In this document: in pieces, positions 25,809 through 34,552 of the stretch | Layout of the letters: each line of letters starts with the position of its first letter | How positions within the stretch are numbered: position 1 is the stretch's first letter | Assembly (NCBI GenBank): GCA_021372615.1 | Contig: JAJFUB010000114.1 | Span: forward strand, 1 to 64,000 | DNA length: 64,000 bases | Reading direction: 5' to 3' | From: a bacterium | GTDB lineage: Bacteria; Armatimonadota; Zipacnadia; Zipacnadales; UBA11051 | Translations under genes and position numbers: made by a program | Notes under the pieces: generated by a model | The model's database searches: none | What the model was told of the DNA's origin: nothing | Seen by the model: the letters and a program-made list of their open reading frames with translations, nothing else

Positions 25809-25891
25809 GCGGGTTCGTCCCCGAACCCGCAGGTCGTGTGCCTGGAGGACGAACCGGCACGTCGTGTGGGTCCGAGGACGAACCCACCTAC
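25805..25891. repeat. Inverted repeat between convergent genes (copy 2)
   Basis: The left arm begins GTAGGCGGGTTCGTCC (25805-25820) and the right arm ends GGACGAACCCACCTAC (25876-25891), with one mismatch. The right half holds a direct duplication of about 28 nt starting GTCGTGTG. It is related to 10957-11041 and supplies the stop codon of the upstream gene. Confidence 0.8.
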
Positions 25892-25906
25892 GCGGCAGCC
25901 CCGCCG

Positions 25907-28690
25907 CTACTCCGCCAGCTCGATGATCCCCGCGCGGCTCACGTCGTACGAGTGGGCGCGCGTCCCCTCCCACATCAGCCACAGGTCGTCGAGGGCCTTG
26001 CGGACGCTCAGACTGAAGGCGAAGCGCGCGCCGGGCGTGGGCTCGGCTTCCAGCATCTTCCAGGGGATGCTGAACTCCGCCACCCACGTCCCCCGCTGGG
26101 GCGACTTCGCCGCGTAGACGATGCTCGCCGACTCCATCGTCAGCGGCTCCTCGTCACCGTTGGGGGCCCGACCGAACTGCAGGTGCCCGTTCGGGTAGCC
26201 CCGCAGCACGTAGATCGGCTTCCCCTTGGCGGCCTGCAGCGCCACCTCCACCGCATCATTGGTCCCCCACTGGTTGCCCTCGAGCTTCGTGTCCGGGTTG
26301 ATGTCGCTCGTGATGGCGACAACGAGCGCATCGGCGCTGTAGGCCAGCCAGGCGCGGCTGCGGCGGGAGGCCGGACTGCCGTTCACATCCTGGGCCAGGA
26401 GCATCGCTGCCTCAGGCTTCGCGCCGCCCCACTCGGCCGGCTCGATCACCCCGTCCACAGTGACGGGAGCCGTCGCTCGAGACACGACGAACACCGGCGG
26501 CGGGGTCGTCTTGGCCGGCGTGGCCGCAGCCCGCGTCGCGGCCAGCGGCGGGAGCTGCTGGGGCGGCGGGTAGGTCCACTGCTCGACCGGCAGCACCGGG
26601 CGCAGTTCGCTCTTGACCAGGCCCATCTGCGCGAACGGGATGGGCTGGAAGCCGGGAAGGTGCTTGAAGACCGGGGCGTCGGCGCGCAAACGGAAGTCGC
26701 CCCGCGCCGCGTTCACGAAGCCCGGGTCCTGGTCGGTGATCCAGTTGTCGGTCTCGGGCACCTGCCAGCTGCCGCTGCTGACCGCCGCGCACATGGCGCG
26801 CACATTGCGCGTGGCCTTGCTCACGCGCGGTCGGGTCTCGGGCATGTCCAGGAAGCCCACCAGCTCCGGGTAGCGCTTCGTGTAGGTCTCGCTGGTGATG
26901 TCCACGTCCTGCACGAGCAGCTTCCGGTAGCCGGGGTCCTTCAGGAAGTCCATGTAGCGCTTGTACGGCCAGGGGGCCGACCCCAGGGGGCGCTTGCACT
27001 CCAGGAAGATGTTGTTGTCGGCCAGCAGGTCGAAGCCGCCGTGGGAGAAGACCGAGCCGAAGGAGCCCCTCCCCGGGTCGCCGCAGCGGAAGAAGATGTT
27101 GCCGATGACGAAGTCGCCGCCATCGCCGTCGTCGAAGTACACCGCGGCATTGCCGTGGCCCATCGGGCTGCCGATGTTGTGCCAGAAGTTGTACCGCACG
27201 ATGTTGCCCCGGCACGACGGGTTGCGGCCCTTGTAGTAGGCCCCACAGTCGTCTGTCTCGGTGCAGATGTGGTGGACGATGTTGTACTCGAAGATGTGGT
27301 CGTTGCCGTGCACCCCGATGGCCTGGTGGGGCGCGTCGTGGATCAGGTTGTGGGCCATGCGGTGGCCCACGCCCTGGCACAGGAAGGCGTTCGCGTAGGT
27401 GAGCTGGTGGATCGAGTAGCGCCAGATGTGGTTGTTGACGGCCTCGTGGCCACCGGGGGTGAGGGTCTTGCGGTCGCCGCCGGCGAGGATGACTCCGCCG
27501 GTGCCGGTATCGTGGATGTCGCAGGCCTCGACGCGGTGCCGCGTGCCGCTCCCGATGTTGACGCCAACCTGCCGCACGTTGCGCACCTCGCAGGCCAGCA
27601 GAGCGTTCTGCGTGCCGCCGGAGATGGCCACGCCGTCGCCCAGGCCGGCCTCGATCGTGAAGCCCCGGAAGGTCACGTAGCTGGCGTCCTTGAGTTCGAC
27701 GATCGGCGCGTTCAGCGTCGAGAGCACGAGCCGCGCGCCGGCCAGCTTCGCCGGCGGACAGAACAGCAGCCTGCCTGCCGCACGGTCAATGAAGTACTCG
27801 CCAGGTGAGTCGAGTTCCTCCAGTACGTTCAGGGCCCGGTAGCGTCGCGGCGATGGGTTCCCCTGCTTCACGCCGTAGACAGTGGGCTGGGCCAGCTCGA
27901 TCCGTTTGGTCTGCGGGTCGAGGGACTTGATGCGGATCGTCTCGTCGAACCAGTCGAAGCACCAGTATCCCTGCAGCCAGACGCCGTCGGCGATGCGCCA
28001 GCGGCCGGGCGCCTCGCCGCTGTACTCGAAGATGCCGCCCTGCGAGCCCGTCCCACCGGTGCGAGGGATCGTGCCGGTCTCGATGATCTTGGCGATGGTC
28101 GTCCAGCCCGTGTTGGGCCAGCGGGCCAGTGTCATGCGCTCGTCGTTGCAGAACAGCTCCGGTACGGCGGGGGCGCCCCGGTAGCGGTCCGGGAACTGGC
28201 CGAGGTCCGTGAGGCCCAGCGTCCTGAGGTCGGCGACGAGCACATGGGAGCGCGCCTCCGACGTCAGCCGCTGCAGCACCGCCTCGTCCTGTAGGGGCGT
28301 CAGGGCGTCGGTGGGGATGGGGCAGCCGCCGGTCAGGCGTGGGCGGGTCTTCGCGGTGGCACGGTAGGCAATGGGGCTATCGGCGGTGCCGGCGTCCTCG
28401 GCGGTGAGCTGGAGCGACTGTGTCTGCCGATAGACGCCATCAGCGACCCAGACTGTGACGCCGCCTTTGGGCAGGCTGCCCTTGCCCTTCAGGTCGCGAA
28501 TGGCGTCTCGGGCCCGGGCCAGCGTGGCGAAGGGGCCGTCGGTCTGCGCGTGGTTGGGCTTCTCGAGCTTCCCCGACCAGTTGTCTCGTCCCTGCGGGGA
28601 GACATGGAAGGCAGCGCCGGCGGCGCCGGCCTCGGCCATCGCCAACACGAGCAGCAACGCAGGCAGGATGAGGCGCATGGGTGCGTCCAT
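25907..28690 (-). CDS. Secreted right-handed parallel beta-helix protein with C-terminal CBM9-like domain
   Basis: This 927-residue protein has a signal peptide (MRLILPALLLVLAMAEAGAA). The N-terminal segment FHVSPQGRDNWSGKLEKPN to FATLARARDAIRDLK is typical of secreted beta-helix carbohydrate-active proteins. Residues about 320-560 contain the helix coils (for example VTFRGFTIEAGLGDGVAISG and NHIWRYSIHQLTYANAF). The last 190 residues resemble a DOMON/CBM9 sandwich (VTVDGVIEPAEWGGA to VAEFSIPWKML). It is a likely polysaccharide lyase or glycosidase; catalytic residues were not identified. The start at 28690 has GGAGG. Confidence 0.82.
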   Translation of the reverse strand: MDAPMRLILPALLLVLAMAEAGAAGAAFHVSPQGRDNWSGKLEKPNHAQTDGPFATLARARDAIRDLKGKGSLPKGGVTVWVADGVYRQTQSLQLTAEDAGTADSPIAYRATAKTRPRLTGGCPIPTDALTPLQDEAVLQRLTSEARSHVLVADLRTLGLTDLGQFPDRYRGAPAVPELFCNDERMTLARWPNTGWTTIAKIIETGTIPRTGGTGSQGGIFEYSGEAPGRWRIADGVWLQGYWCFDWFDETIRIKSLDPQTKRIELAQPTVYGVKQGNPSPRRYRALNVLEELDSPGEYFIDRAAGRLLFCPPAKLAGARLVLSTLNAPIVELKDASYVTFRGFTIEAGLGDGVAISGGTQNALLACEVRNVRQVGVNIGSGTRHRVEACDIHDTGTGGVILAGGDRKTLTPGGHEAVNNHIWRYSIHQLTYANAFLCQGVGHRMAHNLIHDAPHQAIGVHGNDHIFEYNIVHHICTETDDCGAYYKGRNPSCRGNIVRYNFWHNIGSPMGHGNAAVYFDDGDGGDFVIGNIFFRCGDPGRGSFGSVFSHGGFDLLADNNIFLECKRPLGSAPWPYKRYMDFLKDPGYRKLLVQDVDITSETYTKRYPELVGFLDMPETRPRVSKATRNVRAMCAAVSSGSWQVPETDNWITDQDPGFVNAARGDFRLRADAPVFKHLPGFQPIPFAQMGLVKSELRPVLPVEQWTYPPPQQLPPLAATRAAATPAKTTPPPVFVVSRATAPVTVDGVIEPAEWGGAKPEAAMLLAQDVNGSPASRRSRAWLAYSADALVVAITSDINPDTKLEGNQWGTNDAVEVALQAAKGKPIYVLRGYPNGHLQFGRAPNGDEEPLTMESASIVYAAKSPQRGTWVAEFSIPWKMLEAEPTPGARFAFSLSVRKALDDLWLMWEGTRAHSYDVSRAGIIELAE

Positions 28691-28736
28691 GGGTGGAGCC
28701 TCCGTGAGTGGCGACCGACGGGGTGTGGGTGGCGCC

Positions 28737-28754
28737 GAGACCGCAAGCGGTCTC
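28737..28754. repeat. Palindrome GAGACCGC/GCGGTCTC (copy 1)
   Basis: Arms GAGACCGC and GCGGTCTC around AA. A near copy is inserted inside the next repeat at 28875-28892. Confidence 0.65.
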
Positions 28755-28802
28755 ACGTGTGCGCCGGGCCCCACGGCCGGCGGCGGGGTCGAAGCCGTGC
28801 CG

Positions 28803-28927
28803 CTGTAGGGCGGGGGCTTGTACCCCGCCACGAATGGCACTAACCGACCGGATTGGGCGGGGTACAAGCCCCCTGAGACCGCAAGCGATCTCTACGCCCT
28901 ACAGGCGCCCGACAGGAGTGTCGGGCG
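28803..28927. repeat. Composite intergenic repeat with nested insertion
   Basis: The left arm 28803-28829 (CTGTAGGGCGGGGGCTTG...) pairs with 28856-28873 and then, after a 21-nt interruption, with CGCCCTACAG at 28895-28904. The interruption (28874-28894) is a copy of the GAGACCGC palindrome. A CGCCCGACA hairpin follows at 28906-28927. The uninterrupted form of the main repeat is at 60113-60191. Confidence 0.8.
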
Positions 28928-28941
28928 TACCTGACGTGGCG

Positions 28942-30864
28942 CTACTTCGTCACCTGCCAGCTATACATGTGTGAGCCGCTGCCGAAGTAGATGCGGCCGT
29001 CGAGCCAGTCGCCGCCGGGGCCGATGGACACCGGGGACTGGGCCAGCATCGTGATCGCGAACGTCTCCGGGTTCAGTAGCGCGATGCCCTTGTTGAGCAG
29101 CAGGTAGATCTTGCCGTCCGGGGCCGGGATGAAGATGCGCACCTGCTGGCTGCCGCTCGTGCGGCCCAGCTCCGCCTCGATGTTCTTCTCCATGACGATC
29201 TTGCGGGTCTTGGGGTCGAAGACGAAGAACCGGTTGCCGTCCACGAAGCCGAACACCAGGCCGTTCGGCCCCATGTACATGTCAGAGTAGCTAGAGGCCT
29301 TCTCCAGGAGCGGCTCGTGCCACTCGACCTGGTTGCTGTCCAGGTCCAGGATCGCCAACTCGGCAACCTTGGCCTTGACCTGGCCGCCCGTGCCCGCGGC
29401 GATGGTCGTGCCGATCAGCAGCTTGCGATCCGGCAGCGCCACGAGGCTCATCGGCGCGTGGTCGGGGATGAGCTGCGTGTGCTTCAGGACCACCGGGCTG
29501 CGCGCCTCGCGGTCCCAGATCAGCAGCCCGCCGCCGGTGAGGCCATAGCCCGGCGTGCCGGCCAGGATGACGGTCTTGCCGTCCGGGTGGGACAACAGAT
29601 CGTGCGGGCGGTTGATTTCCGGGTTGGCGATGCCGACGATGTTCGGGTTGCACTCCTTGCCCTCGACGGTGTTCACCCAGGCCTTGGTCGGGTCCCACTG
29701 CTGCAGCACCCCATGGCCATAGCCACCGGCATAGAAGAAGTCGCCCTGGCGGACAACGGTGTTCCACTGGTTGTAGGCCGGGTGCCGCACCCACTCATCG
29801 GTCTTGGGGTTGTACGAGAAGAAGCGCATGGGGAAGGCCGTGCCGCCGCACATGGTACCGTCCGGCGCGGCGCACATGGCCATGATGTGGGCGCCCTCGC
29901 TCTTGTAGGTGAACTTGAACTCCTGGCTCTGCTTGGTCTTGGGGTCCTCGACGACCATCACTTGCTCGATGGTGTCGAGCTGCTTGAGCAGCCTGCCGTC
30001 GGGGAACCGCTGGTGGAAGAGGCTCTGGCTGGCGGCGATGTACGGCTTGGGCTTGAGGGCGGGCTTGTCGGCCAGGTCGGTCCGCTGGCCCTTGTACAGC
30101 TCCATCCACCGGCCGCCCTCGCCGCCGCTGAAGCCGTACACCTTGCCGTTCTGGTCGCGCACGACGGTGCCGCTGCCGTGCTTGCGGTCGGCCTCGGCGA
30201 CCAGCGGCGTGGCCTGGCCGGTGGCGGGGTCGAGGACCACGATCTGGCTGGCGGTGCTGCCGATGCCCAGGTAGACCCAGCCCGCGTCATCGCAGGCGAC
30301 GTAGCGCGGGTACTGCGCCCACGTCTGCTTGTAGATGTAGCCGTAGTCCTTGAACTCCCCCGTCTTGGGGTTGTAGGACACGACGCCGCTCTGGGGGTAG
30401 GTCGCCGACCAGATGACCCCGTTGTCATCCTCGGTCATGGCCATGGCCATGTTCGGGGTGGTCTGGCGGGTGAAGGTGAACTTGCGCTGAGCCGGGTCGA
30501 ACTCCATGAACTGCGTGCCGAAGTGGGTATAGAACTTGTTCGCCGAAGACAGGATCGAGGCGAAGGGCGAGTCGCCGGCGGTGGGGACGGGAATGGGGTA
30601 CTCCTCCGCCTTCCCGGTCTCGGCCTCCACCAGCAGCAGTTCGTAGCACCCGCGGCAGTCCATCAGCCAGGCCAGTGCGACGTTCTTGCCACTGCCGTCC
30701 TTCGTGGCCACGATACCGCGGTGGTTGGACAGGGGGGTGCAGACCCCGTGATCGGAAAAGCCGTTGCCAAGGTCCTTGGAGGCGGCCGGGGAGGGGCTGT
30801 TGGACATGAGCGCAAACACCACCATCAGAAGTAGAGTGAGCACGGCTGGTCGGGCAGTGTGCAT
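28942..30864 (-). CDS. Secreted beta-propeller-like protein
   Basis: This 640-residue protein has a signal peptide (AVLTLLLMVVFALMSNSP, cleavage near PSPAA). The rest shows recurrent four-strand blades with motifs such as GVVSYNPKTGEFKDYGY, IVVLDPATGQATPLV, FFSYNPKTDEWVRHP and LAILDLDSNQVEWHE, consistent with one or two beta-propellers. No catalytic motif is recognised; such proteins may bind glycans or act as lyases. A Cys pair is in DCRGCYE near the N-terminus. The start at 30864 has GGAGG; the long upstream frame runs through a hairpin repeat. Confidence 0.72.
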   Translation of the reverse strand: MHTARPAVLTLLLMVVFALMSNSPSPAASKDLGNGFSDHGVCTPLSNHRGIVATKDGSGKNVALAWLMDCRGCYELLLVEAETGKAEEYPIPVPTAGDSPFASILSSANKFYTHFGTQFMEFDPAQRKFTFTRQTTPNMAMAMTEDDNGVIWSATYPQSGVVSYNPKTGEFKDYGYIYKQTWAQYPRYVACDDAGWVYLGIGSTASQIVVLDPATGQATPLVAEADRKHGSGTVVRDQNGKVYGFSGGEGGRWMELYKGQRTDLADKPALKPKPYIAASQSLFHQRFPDGRLLKQLDTIEQVMVVEDPKTKQSQEFKFTYKSEGAHIMAMCAAPDGTMCGGTAFPMRFFSYNPKTDEWVRHPAYNQWNTVVRQGDFFYAGGYGHGVLQQWDPTKAWVNTVEGKECNPNIVGIANPEINRPHDLLSHPDGKTVILAGTPGYGLTGGGLLIWDREARSPVVLKHTQLIPDHAPMSLVALPDRKLLIGTTIAAGTGGQVKAKVAELAILDLDSNQVEWHEPLLEKASSYSDMYMGPNGLVFGFVDGNRFFVFDPKTRKIVMEKNIEAELGRTSGSQQVRIFIPAPDGKIYLLLNKGIALLNPETFAITMLAQSPVSIGPGGDWLDGRIYFGSGSHMYSWQVTK

Positions 30865-30931
30865 GGTGCGGCCTCCGGTCGTGTGTAGGGTGGGTCTGTT
30901 CGTGGCCGGCGGGGCACTCCCCTCCCCCGTC

Positions 30932-30995
30932 GGAGCGCGGCTCTCCAGAGCCGCATGGCCACCCGGCGGAATGCGGCTCTGGAAAGCCGCGCTCC
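30932..30995. repeat. Inverted repeat GGAGCGCGG (24-nt arms)
   Basis: Arms 30932-30955 and 30972-30995 are complementary with one mismatch, and each arm has its own GCGGCT/AGCCGC hairpin. It lies between the genes ending at 31007 and starting at 30864. Confidence 0.8.
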
Positions 30996-31006
30996 AACGC
31001 CGCCCC

Positions 31007-32155
31007 CTAACCCGCACCCCCGGGGCCCTGCGACCAGCCCAGCAGGCGCTTGATGTTACCCACCCGTCGGGTCGGCGACTGCCCCACAGCGCCGATCCAC
31101 AGGCTCTCATTCCTCTGCTTGTCCTGCACCCACAGGGCCAGGCGGGACCCGTCGGGCTCGAAGAAGCTGCTGATGGCCGCCGCGGCGATGGTCCCCTGCC
31201 ACAGCGGACGCGCCGTGGCCCGAGGGGTGGGCAGGAGCTTCAGGTAGGTGGGGTGCTTGCTGCGCTCGCCGGGGCTGTTGATGACCAGCAGTCGCCCGGA
31301 GGGCAGCATGTCGAAGGTGACGTTCTTGCCGCTGATGATCGCCTCCGGGCGTCCGAGGGACCCGCACCGGTACACGCCCAGCGTCTCCACCTCGTTCTCC
31401 ATGGCCGTATACACGACGGCCGAGCCGTCGCGCAGCCACTTGGCCGGACCGAAAGCCGCGCCGATGTTGGCGCGATAGCCCGTGCCATCGGCGTTGACGA
31501 AGCACAGCGCCCCACCCTCCCAGGCATGCATGAAGGCCAGACGGCGGCCGTCCGGCGACCAGGAGATGTCGGCGACGCCATAGATGTCGTGGGTCCCCCT
31601 GACCAGTTGCTTCGGCTGGCCTCCGGCGGCCGGAATGACGAACAGCCCGAGGTCCTGATCGTTCTCGTCGCGCCGCCCGTACGCAATCCGCTTGCCGTCG
31701 GGCGACCACGACATGTCGCTTACGCGCTTGTCAGCCACCAGCACGCGGGCCGTCCCGCCCACCGGCAGAACGCTGAGCACCCCGCCCTGTACGTAGGCCA
31801 GCGCGTTGCCGTCGGGCGACCAGGCCAGTGGCCCGGGATCCCTGTCGGCGGCCCACACCGGCGTCCGGACGCCGGTCGCCAACTCGATGATCTCGCAGGT
31901 CCAGCCGCCGCTGATGATGGCGAGACGCTGCCCGTTGGGGGAGATGGCGAAGTCGTCCACCGAGTTGTCCGCGCCCTCGAGCCTCAGCACCTGCACCGGC
32001 ACCGCCCCGGGCGTGGCGCTCAGCCAGTAGACGCCACCTTCACCTTCATACAGGCAGCCCCAGTGGGCGGCGGGGGCCGCCCAGGGGACGCCGCCCAACG
32101 CAGAGAGAGCCAGAACCACCAATGACGGCAGCCACAGACGAGACAGGCGGCACAT
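31007..32155 (-). CDS. Secreted TolB-like (PD40) beta-propeller protein
   Basis: This 382-residue protein has a signal peptide (LWLPSLVVLALSALGGVPWA). At least four PD40-type blades are visible, each with WSPDG or SPNG motifs (FAISPNGQRLAII, LAWSPDGNALAYV, MSWSPDGKRIAYG, ISWSPDGRRLAFM). It is probably a periplasmic protein of unknown binding role; the genuine TolB N-terminal domain is lacking. The ATG at 32155 with AGAGGGA begins 2 nt after the stop of the glycosidase-like gene, so the two are cotranscribed. Confidence 0.82.
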   Translation of the reverse strand: MCRLSRLWLPSLVVLALSALGGVPWAAPAAHWGCLYEGEGGVYWLSATPGAVPVQVLRLEGADNSVDDFAISPNGQRLAIISGGWTCEIIELATGVRTPVWAADRDPGPLAWSPDGNALAYVQGGVLSVLPVGGTARVLVADKRVSDMSWSPDGKRIAYGRRDENDQDLGLFVIPAAGGQPKQLVRGTHDIYGVADISWSPDGRRLAFMHAWEGGALCFVNADGTGYRANIGAAFGPAKWLRDGSAVVYTAMENEVETLGVYRCGSLGRPEAIISGKNVTFDMLPSGRLLVINSPGERSKHPTYLKLLPTPRATARPLWQGTIAAAAISSFFEPDGSRLALWVQDKQRNESLWIGAVGQSPTRRVGNIKRLLGWSQGPGGAG

Positions 32156-32157
32156 GG

Positions 32158-33732
32158 TCAATCCCTCTTTCCGTAGGTGAGATGAACCTCCAGCCTCTCC
32201 AGCACGATCTCCTGGCAGCAGTAGGGGAGCCGGTTGACGATGCTCAGTTCGGCCTCGTTGGGGCCGACGCGACAGGCCTCCGGCGGGACGGCGAAGTCCA
32301 GGCACAGCAAGCGCCGGTCGGGGTCCGCTGCGTAGCGGCCGCTGCCACCCGAGGGCGGCTGGGGGCGGGGCGAGAAGACCTGCGGGTCCTTCCAGGCGAA
32401 GTCCACAGTGGGCTGCGGCAGGGGCACGCCGTTGAGCGAGGCGGCCAACGTGTCGCCCTCGCGCGCGCCGAACAGCACCGCGCGCAGCCGCACCTGCACC
32501 GCCTGGCGAGACAGGTCGTCGGACACGCGGATCGGCAAGCACGCCGGCGTGCCGTCGTGGCGCAGGGCCAGGGGCAGCGGCGCGTCGTCATTGCGGTTGA
32601 AGGCCCCCTCGGCCCACGGGTACCCGCCGCGGCGCTCGACCGCGAAGACCTTGTCCCGCCCCGCCATGGCCCGCGCGTCGCCCACCTCCAGGTAGGCCTC
32701 CGCGTGCGTGGAGGGCGCCTCATTGAAGGTGCCCCGGCCCCAGCGCGCCAGCGCCGCCTCGGCCACCTCGGCCGGGGCATTGCCCCAGTTGAAGGTCACG
32801 ACGCTGTCCGCGCCCTGCTGCCACCAGTTGGCGAACACGCCGCGCAGGAACTCGAGCGGCTGGAAGCGGTAGCCGTCGGTCGCGTGGTGGTCGTCGCAGC
32901 AGGGCTGCAGCTTCACTGTGTCGCCGACGACGGCGCGGAAGCCCTCGATGTCCACACTCATGGAGCGCGTACCGAGCGTGAGCATGTCCACCAGCCCCTC
33001 CCGTGCCCATGCCCACACATCGAAGCCGTCCGCGCGACAACTCGCGAGCGTGTTAGGGATGCGTGCCCCCAGCAGCAACGGCCTGCCGCGTCGCGCCGCG
33101 GTCTCCTGCAGCATGGCGCGGACCAGGCGCAGGAACTCGGTCACGCCCTCGCGCAGTTCCCACTGCCGCCCCACCGGCAGGCACGGGATGTGGCGGGCCA
33201 GATCCAGCTGGAAGCCGTCGAGGTCGTACCGGTCGGCCAGCTCGCGCACAATGGCGAGGTGGTGCTCCCGCACCTCGGGCACGGCGTAGTTCCACAGGCC
33301 CTGCCACCACCAGGTCTTGAGGACCCAATCCGGGTGCGCGGCCTTGACCGGGTTCATGTGGTCCATCATCAGCTCGGTCTCGCGGTCGAGGCCCGCGAGG
33401 GGGTTGATGTCCACCTCGCTGACGCGGTGGTTCCAGAAGCACTCGAGCCCGCGCTTGTGGGTGGCCCGCACCAGCTCGCCCACCCACTCGGTGCCCCGGT
33501 CCCACCAGAGCTTGAGGCCGGGATGCTCGAAACGCGGCAGGACCTCGCTAGGGTACGCGGCCCAGCTCCCCCAGCCGATGTCCCAGATGATCGCGTCTAT
33601 CATGCTGCCGGGCGTGTCCATGCAGTGGAAGCGGAAGGCGAGCCACTCGTCGAAGGGGGCGCCAAGCTGGCCGTGGGCGTCGTACTGAACGACGAGGCGG
33701 CGGGGGCGGTTGAGGGCGTCGAGGTGGGTCAT
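32158..33732 (-). CDS. Glycosidase-like TIM-barrel protein
   Basis: This 524-residue protein without signal peptide begins with barrel strands typical of uncharacterised glycosyl hydrolase-like families: DAIIWDIGWGSW, then RGLECFWNHRVSEVD and DGFQLDLARHIPCLP, where the Asp in QLDLARH is a candidate nucleophile. The last 150 residues form a beta-sandwich (VQVRLRAVLFGAREGD to VLERLEVHL). The substrate is unknown. Its Shine-Dalgarno site TAGGAG (33739-33744) is the edge of a dispersed repeat. It is followed after 2 nt by the PD40 propeller gene. Confidence 0.7.
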   Translation of the reverse strand: MTHLDALNRPRRLVVQYDAHGQLGAPFDEWLAFRFHCMDTPGSMIDAIIWDIGWGSWAAYPSEVLPRFEHPGLKLWWDRGTEWVGELVRATHKRGLECFWNHRVSEVDINPLAGLDRETELMMDHMNPVKAAHPDWVLKTWWWQGLWNYAVPEVREHHLAIVRELADRYDLDGFQLDLARHIPCLPVGRQWELREGVTEFLRLVRAMLQETAARRGRPLLLGARIPNTLASCRADGFDVWAWAREGLVDMLTLGTRSMSVDIEGFRAVVGDTVKLQPCCDDHHATDGYRFQPLEFLRGVFANWWQQGADSVVTFNWGNAPAEVAEAALARWGRGTFNEAPSTHAEAYLEVGDARAMAGRDKVFAVERRGGYPWAEGAFNRNDDAPLPLALRHDGTPACLPIRVSDDLSRQAVQVRLRAVLFGAREGDTLAASLNGVPLPQPTVDFAWKDPQVFSPRPQPPSGGSGRYAADPDRRLLCLDFAVPPEACRVGPNEAELSIVNRLPYCCQEIVLERLEVHLTYGKRD

Positions 33733-33738
33733 GGGTGG

Positions 33739-33836
33739 CTCCTACGGCGAACGGCTTGCCGGCTGGAAGCTGGCGCTCCTACGGCGACGGCTTGCCAGCA
33801 GGATGCTGGCGCTCCTACGGCCACGGCCTCCTACGG
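33739..33836. repeat. Tandem hairpin repeat GTAGGAGCGCCAGC, supplies a ribosome binding site
   Basis: On the minus strand two copies of about 37 nt occur, each containing CCGTAGGAGCGCCAGC and a GCCAGC/GCTGGC-type hairpin. A further CCGTAGGAG edge lies at each end. One edge is the Shine-Dalgarno site of the gene starting at 33732; the other touches the TAG stop at 33837-33839. It is related to 2131-2154. Confidence 0.75.
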
Positions 33837-34514
33837 CTAGACGAGAGCCAGCGCCCGCCGCGCGATCTCCTGGCGCCGCACCGCGTACACGTCGTCGGGC
33901 GGGACGATCCGCTTCAGGGCGCGCTCCAGGCGCGGGGCGGCGTACTGCAGTTCGTCCCGGACCAGGGCCGGCTCCATCTCCGTCAGCGCCCAGACGGTGT
34001 ACCAGGAGGGAAAGAAGCGCCACGCGCCCTTGCCCAGGCGCGCGCGTTGCAGGTTCTGCAGGCCGTTGGCCAGACGCCGTTCCTGATGGTCGAGGCCGCC
34101 CACGAGCAAGTGCCGCCAGAAGGCGACCGTGCACGAGCCGCAGCAGTAGTACCCGCCGCGCGGACCGTCGGCCGGGTCGAGGCGCGCGGTCATGTGCTCC
34201 TCGGCGCGCTGGAGAGCGGCGGCGATGGGGCGCGTGGTCACGCCGAGCACAAGGAGCGCCCGACAGCCCTCGTGGCCGAGCTTGCAGGCCGTGCCGCCGC
34301 TGGTGGTCAGGGGCTCGCCGGTAAAGAGCCGGGCGGAGCCGGAGAAGTCCTGTGCGGTGGGCGCGGGCATGAACTCATACGAGCGCGGCTCGCCGCAGCG
34401 CCCGGCCAGCCACTTCGCGACGGCGGCGCGGTCGCGCTGGCTGATCTTGCGGCCGAGGAAGAGGGCCTCATTGACGGCATCGAGGGTGGACGCAAGGCTG
34501 GTCTCGTCGAGCAT
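33837..34514 (-). CDS. Uncharacterised protein with a CCGSC motif, helical-repeat-like
   Basis: This 225-residue protein has no signal peptide. It contains a short Cys cluster GGYYCCGSCTVAFWRHL and helical stretches ending in FFPSWYTVWALTEMEPALVRDELQYAAPRLERALKR (shown in part by FPSWYTVWALTEM), reminiscent of alpha/alpha-toroid enzymes such as terpenoid-cyclase-like folds. I recognise no family. The start at 34514 has GGAGG. It follows the propeller gene by 38 nt on the same strand and is probably cotranscribed. Confidence 0.6.
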   Translation of the reverse strand: MLDETSLASTLDAVNEALFLGRKISQRDRAAVAKWLAGRCGEPRSYEFMPAPTAQDFSGSARLFTGEPLTTSGGTACKLGHEGCRALLVLGVTTRPIAAALQRAEEHMTARLDPADGPRGGYYCCGSCTVAFWRHLLVGGLDHQERRLANGLQNLQRARLGKGAWRFFPSWYTVWALTEMEPALVRDELQYAAPRLERALKRIVPPDDVYAVRRQEIARRALALV

Positions 34515-34552
34515 GGTACCGACCTCCGGGGCAGATGTCCCCTGGCAGAGGC

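Noticed and set aside
25508-27808. A 766-codon open frame on the plus strand
   Set aside because: It is antisense to the beta-helix gene, starts inside the thioredoxin-like gene, and has the Arg/Ala/Gly/His-rich composition expected of a shadow frame in GC-rich DNA.
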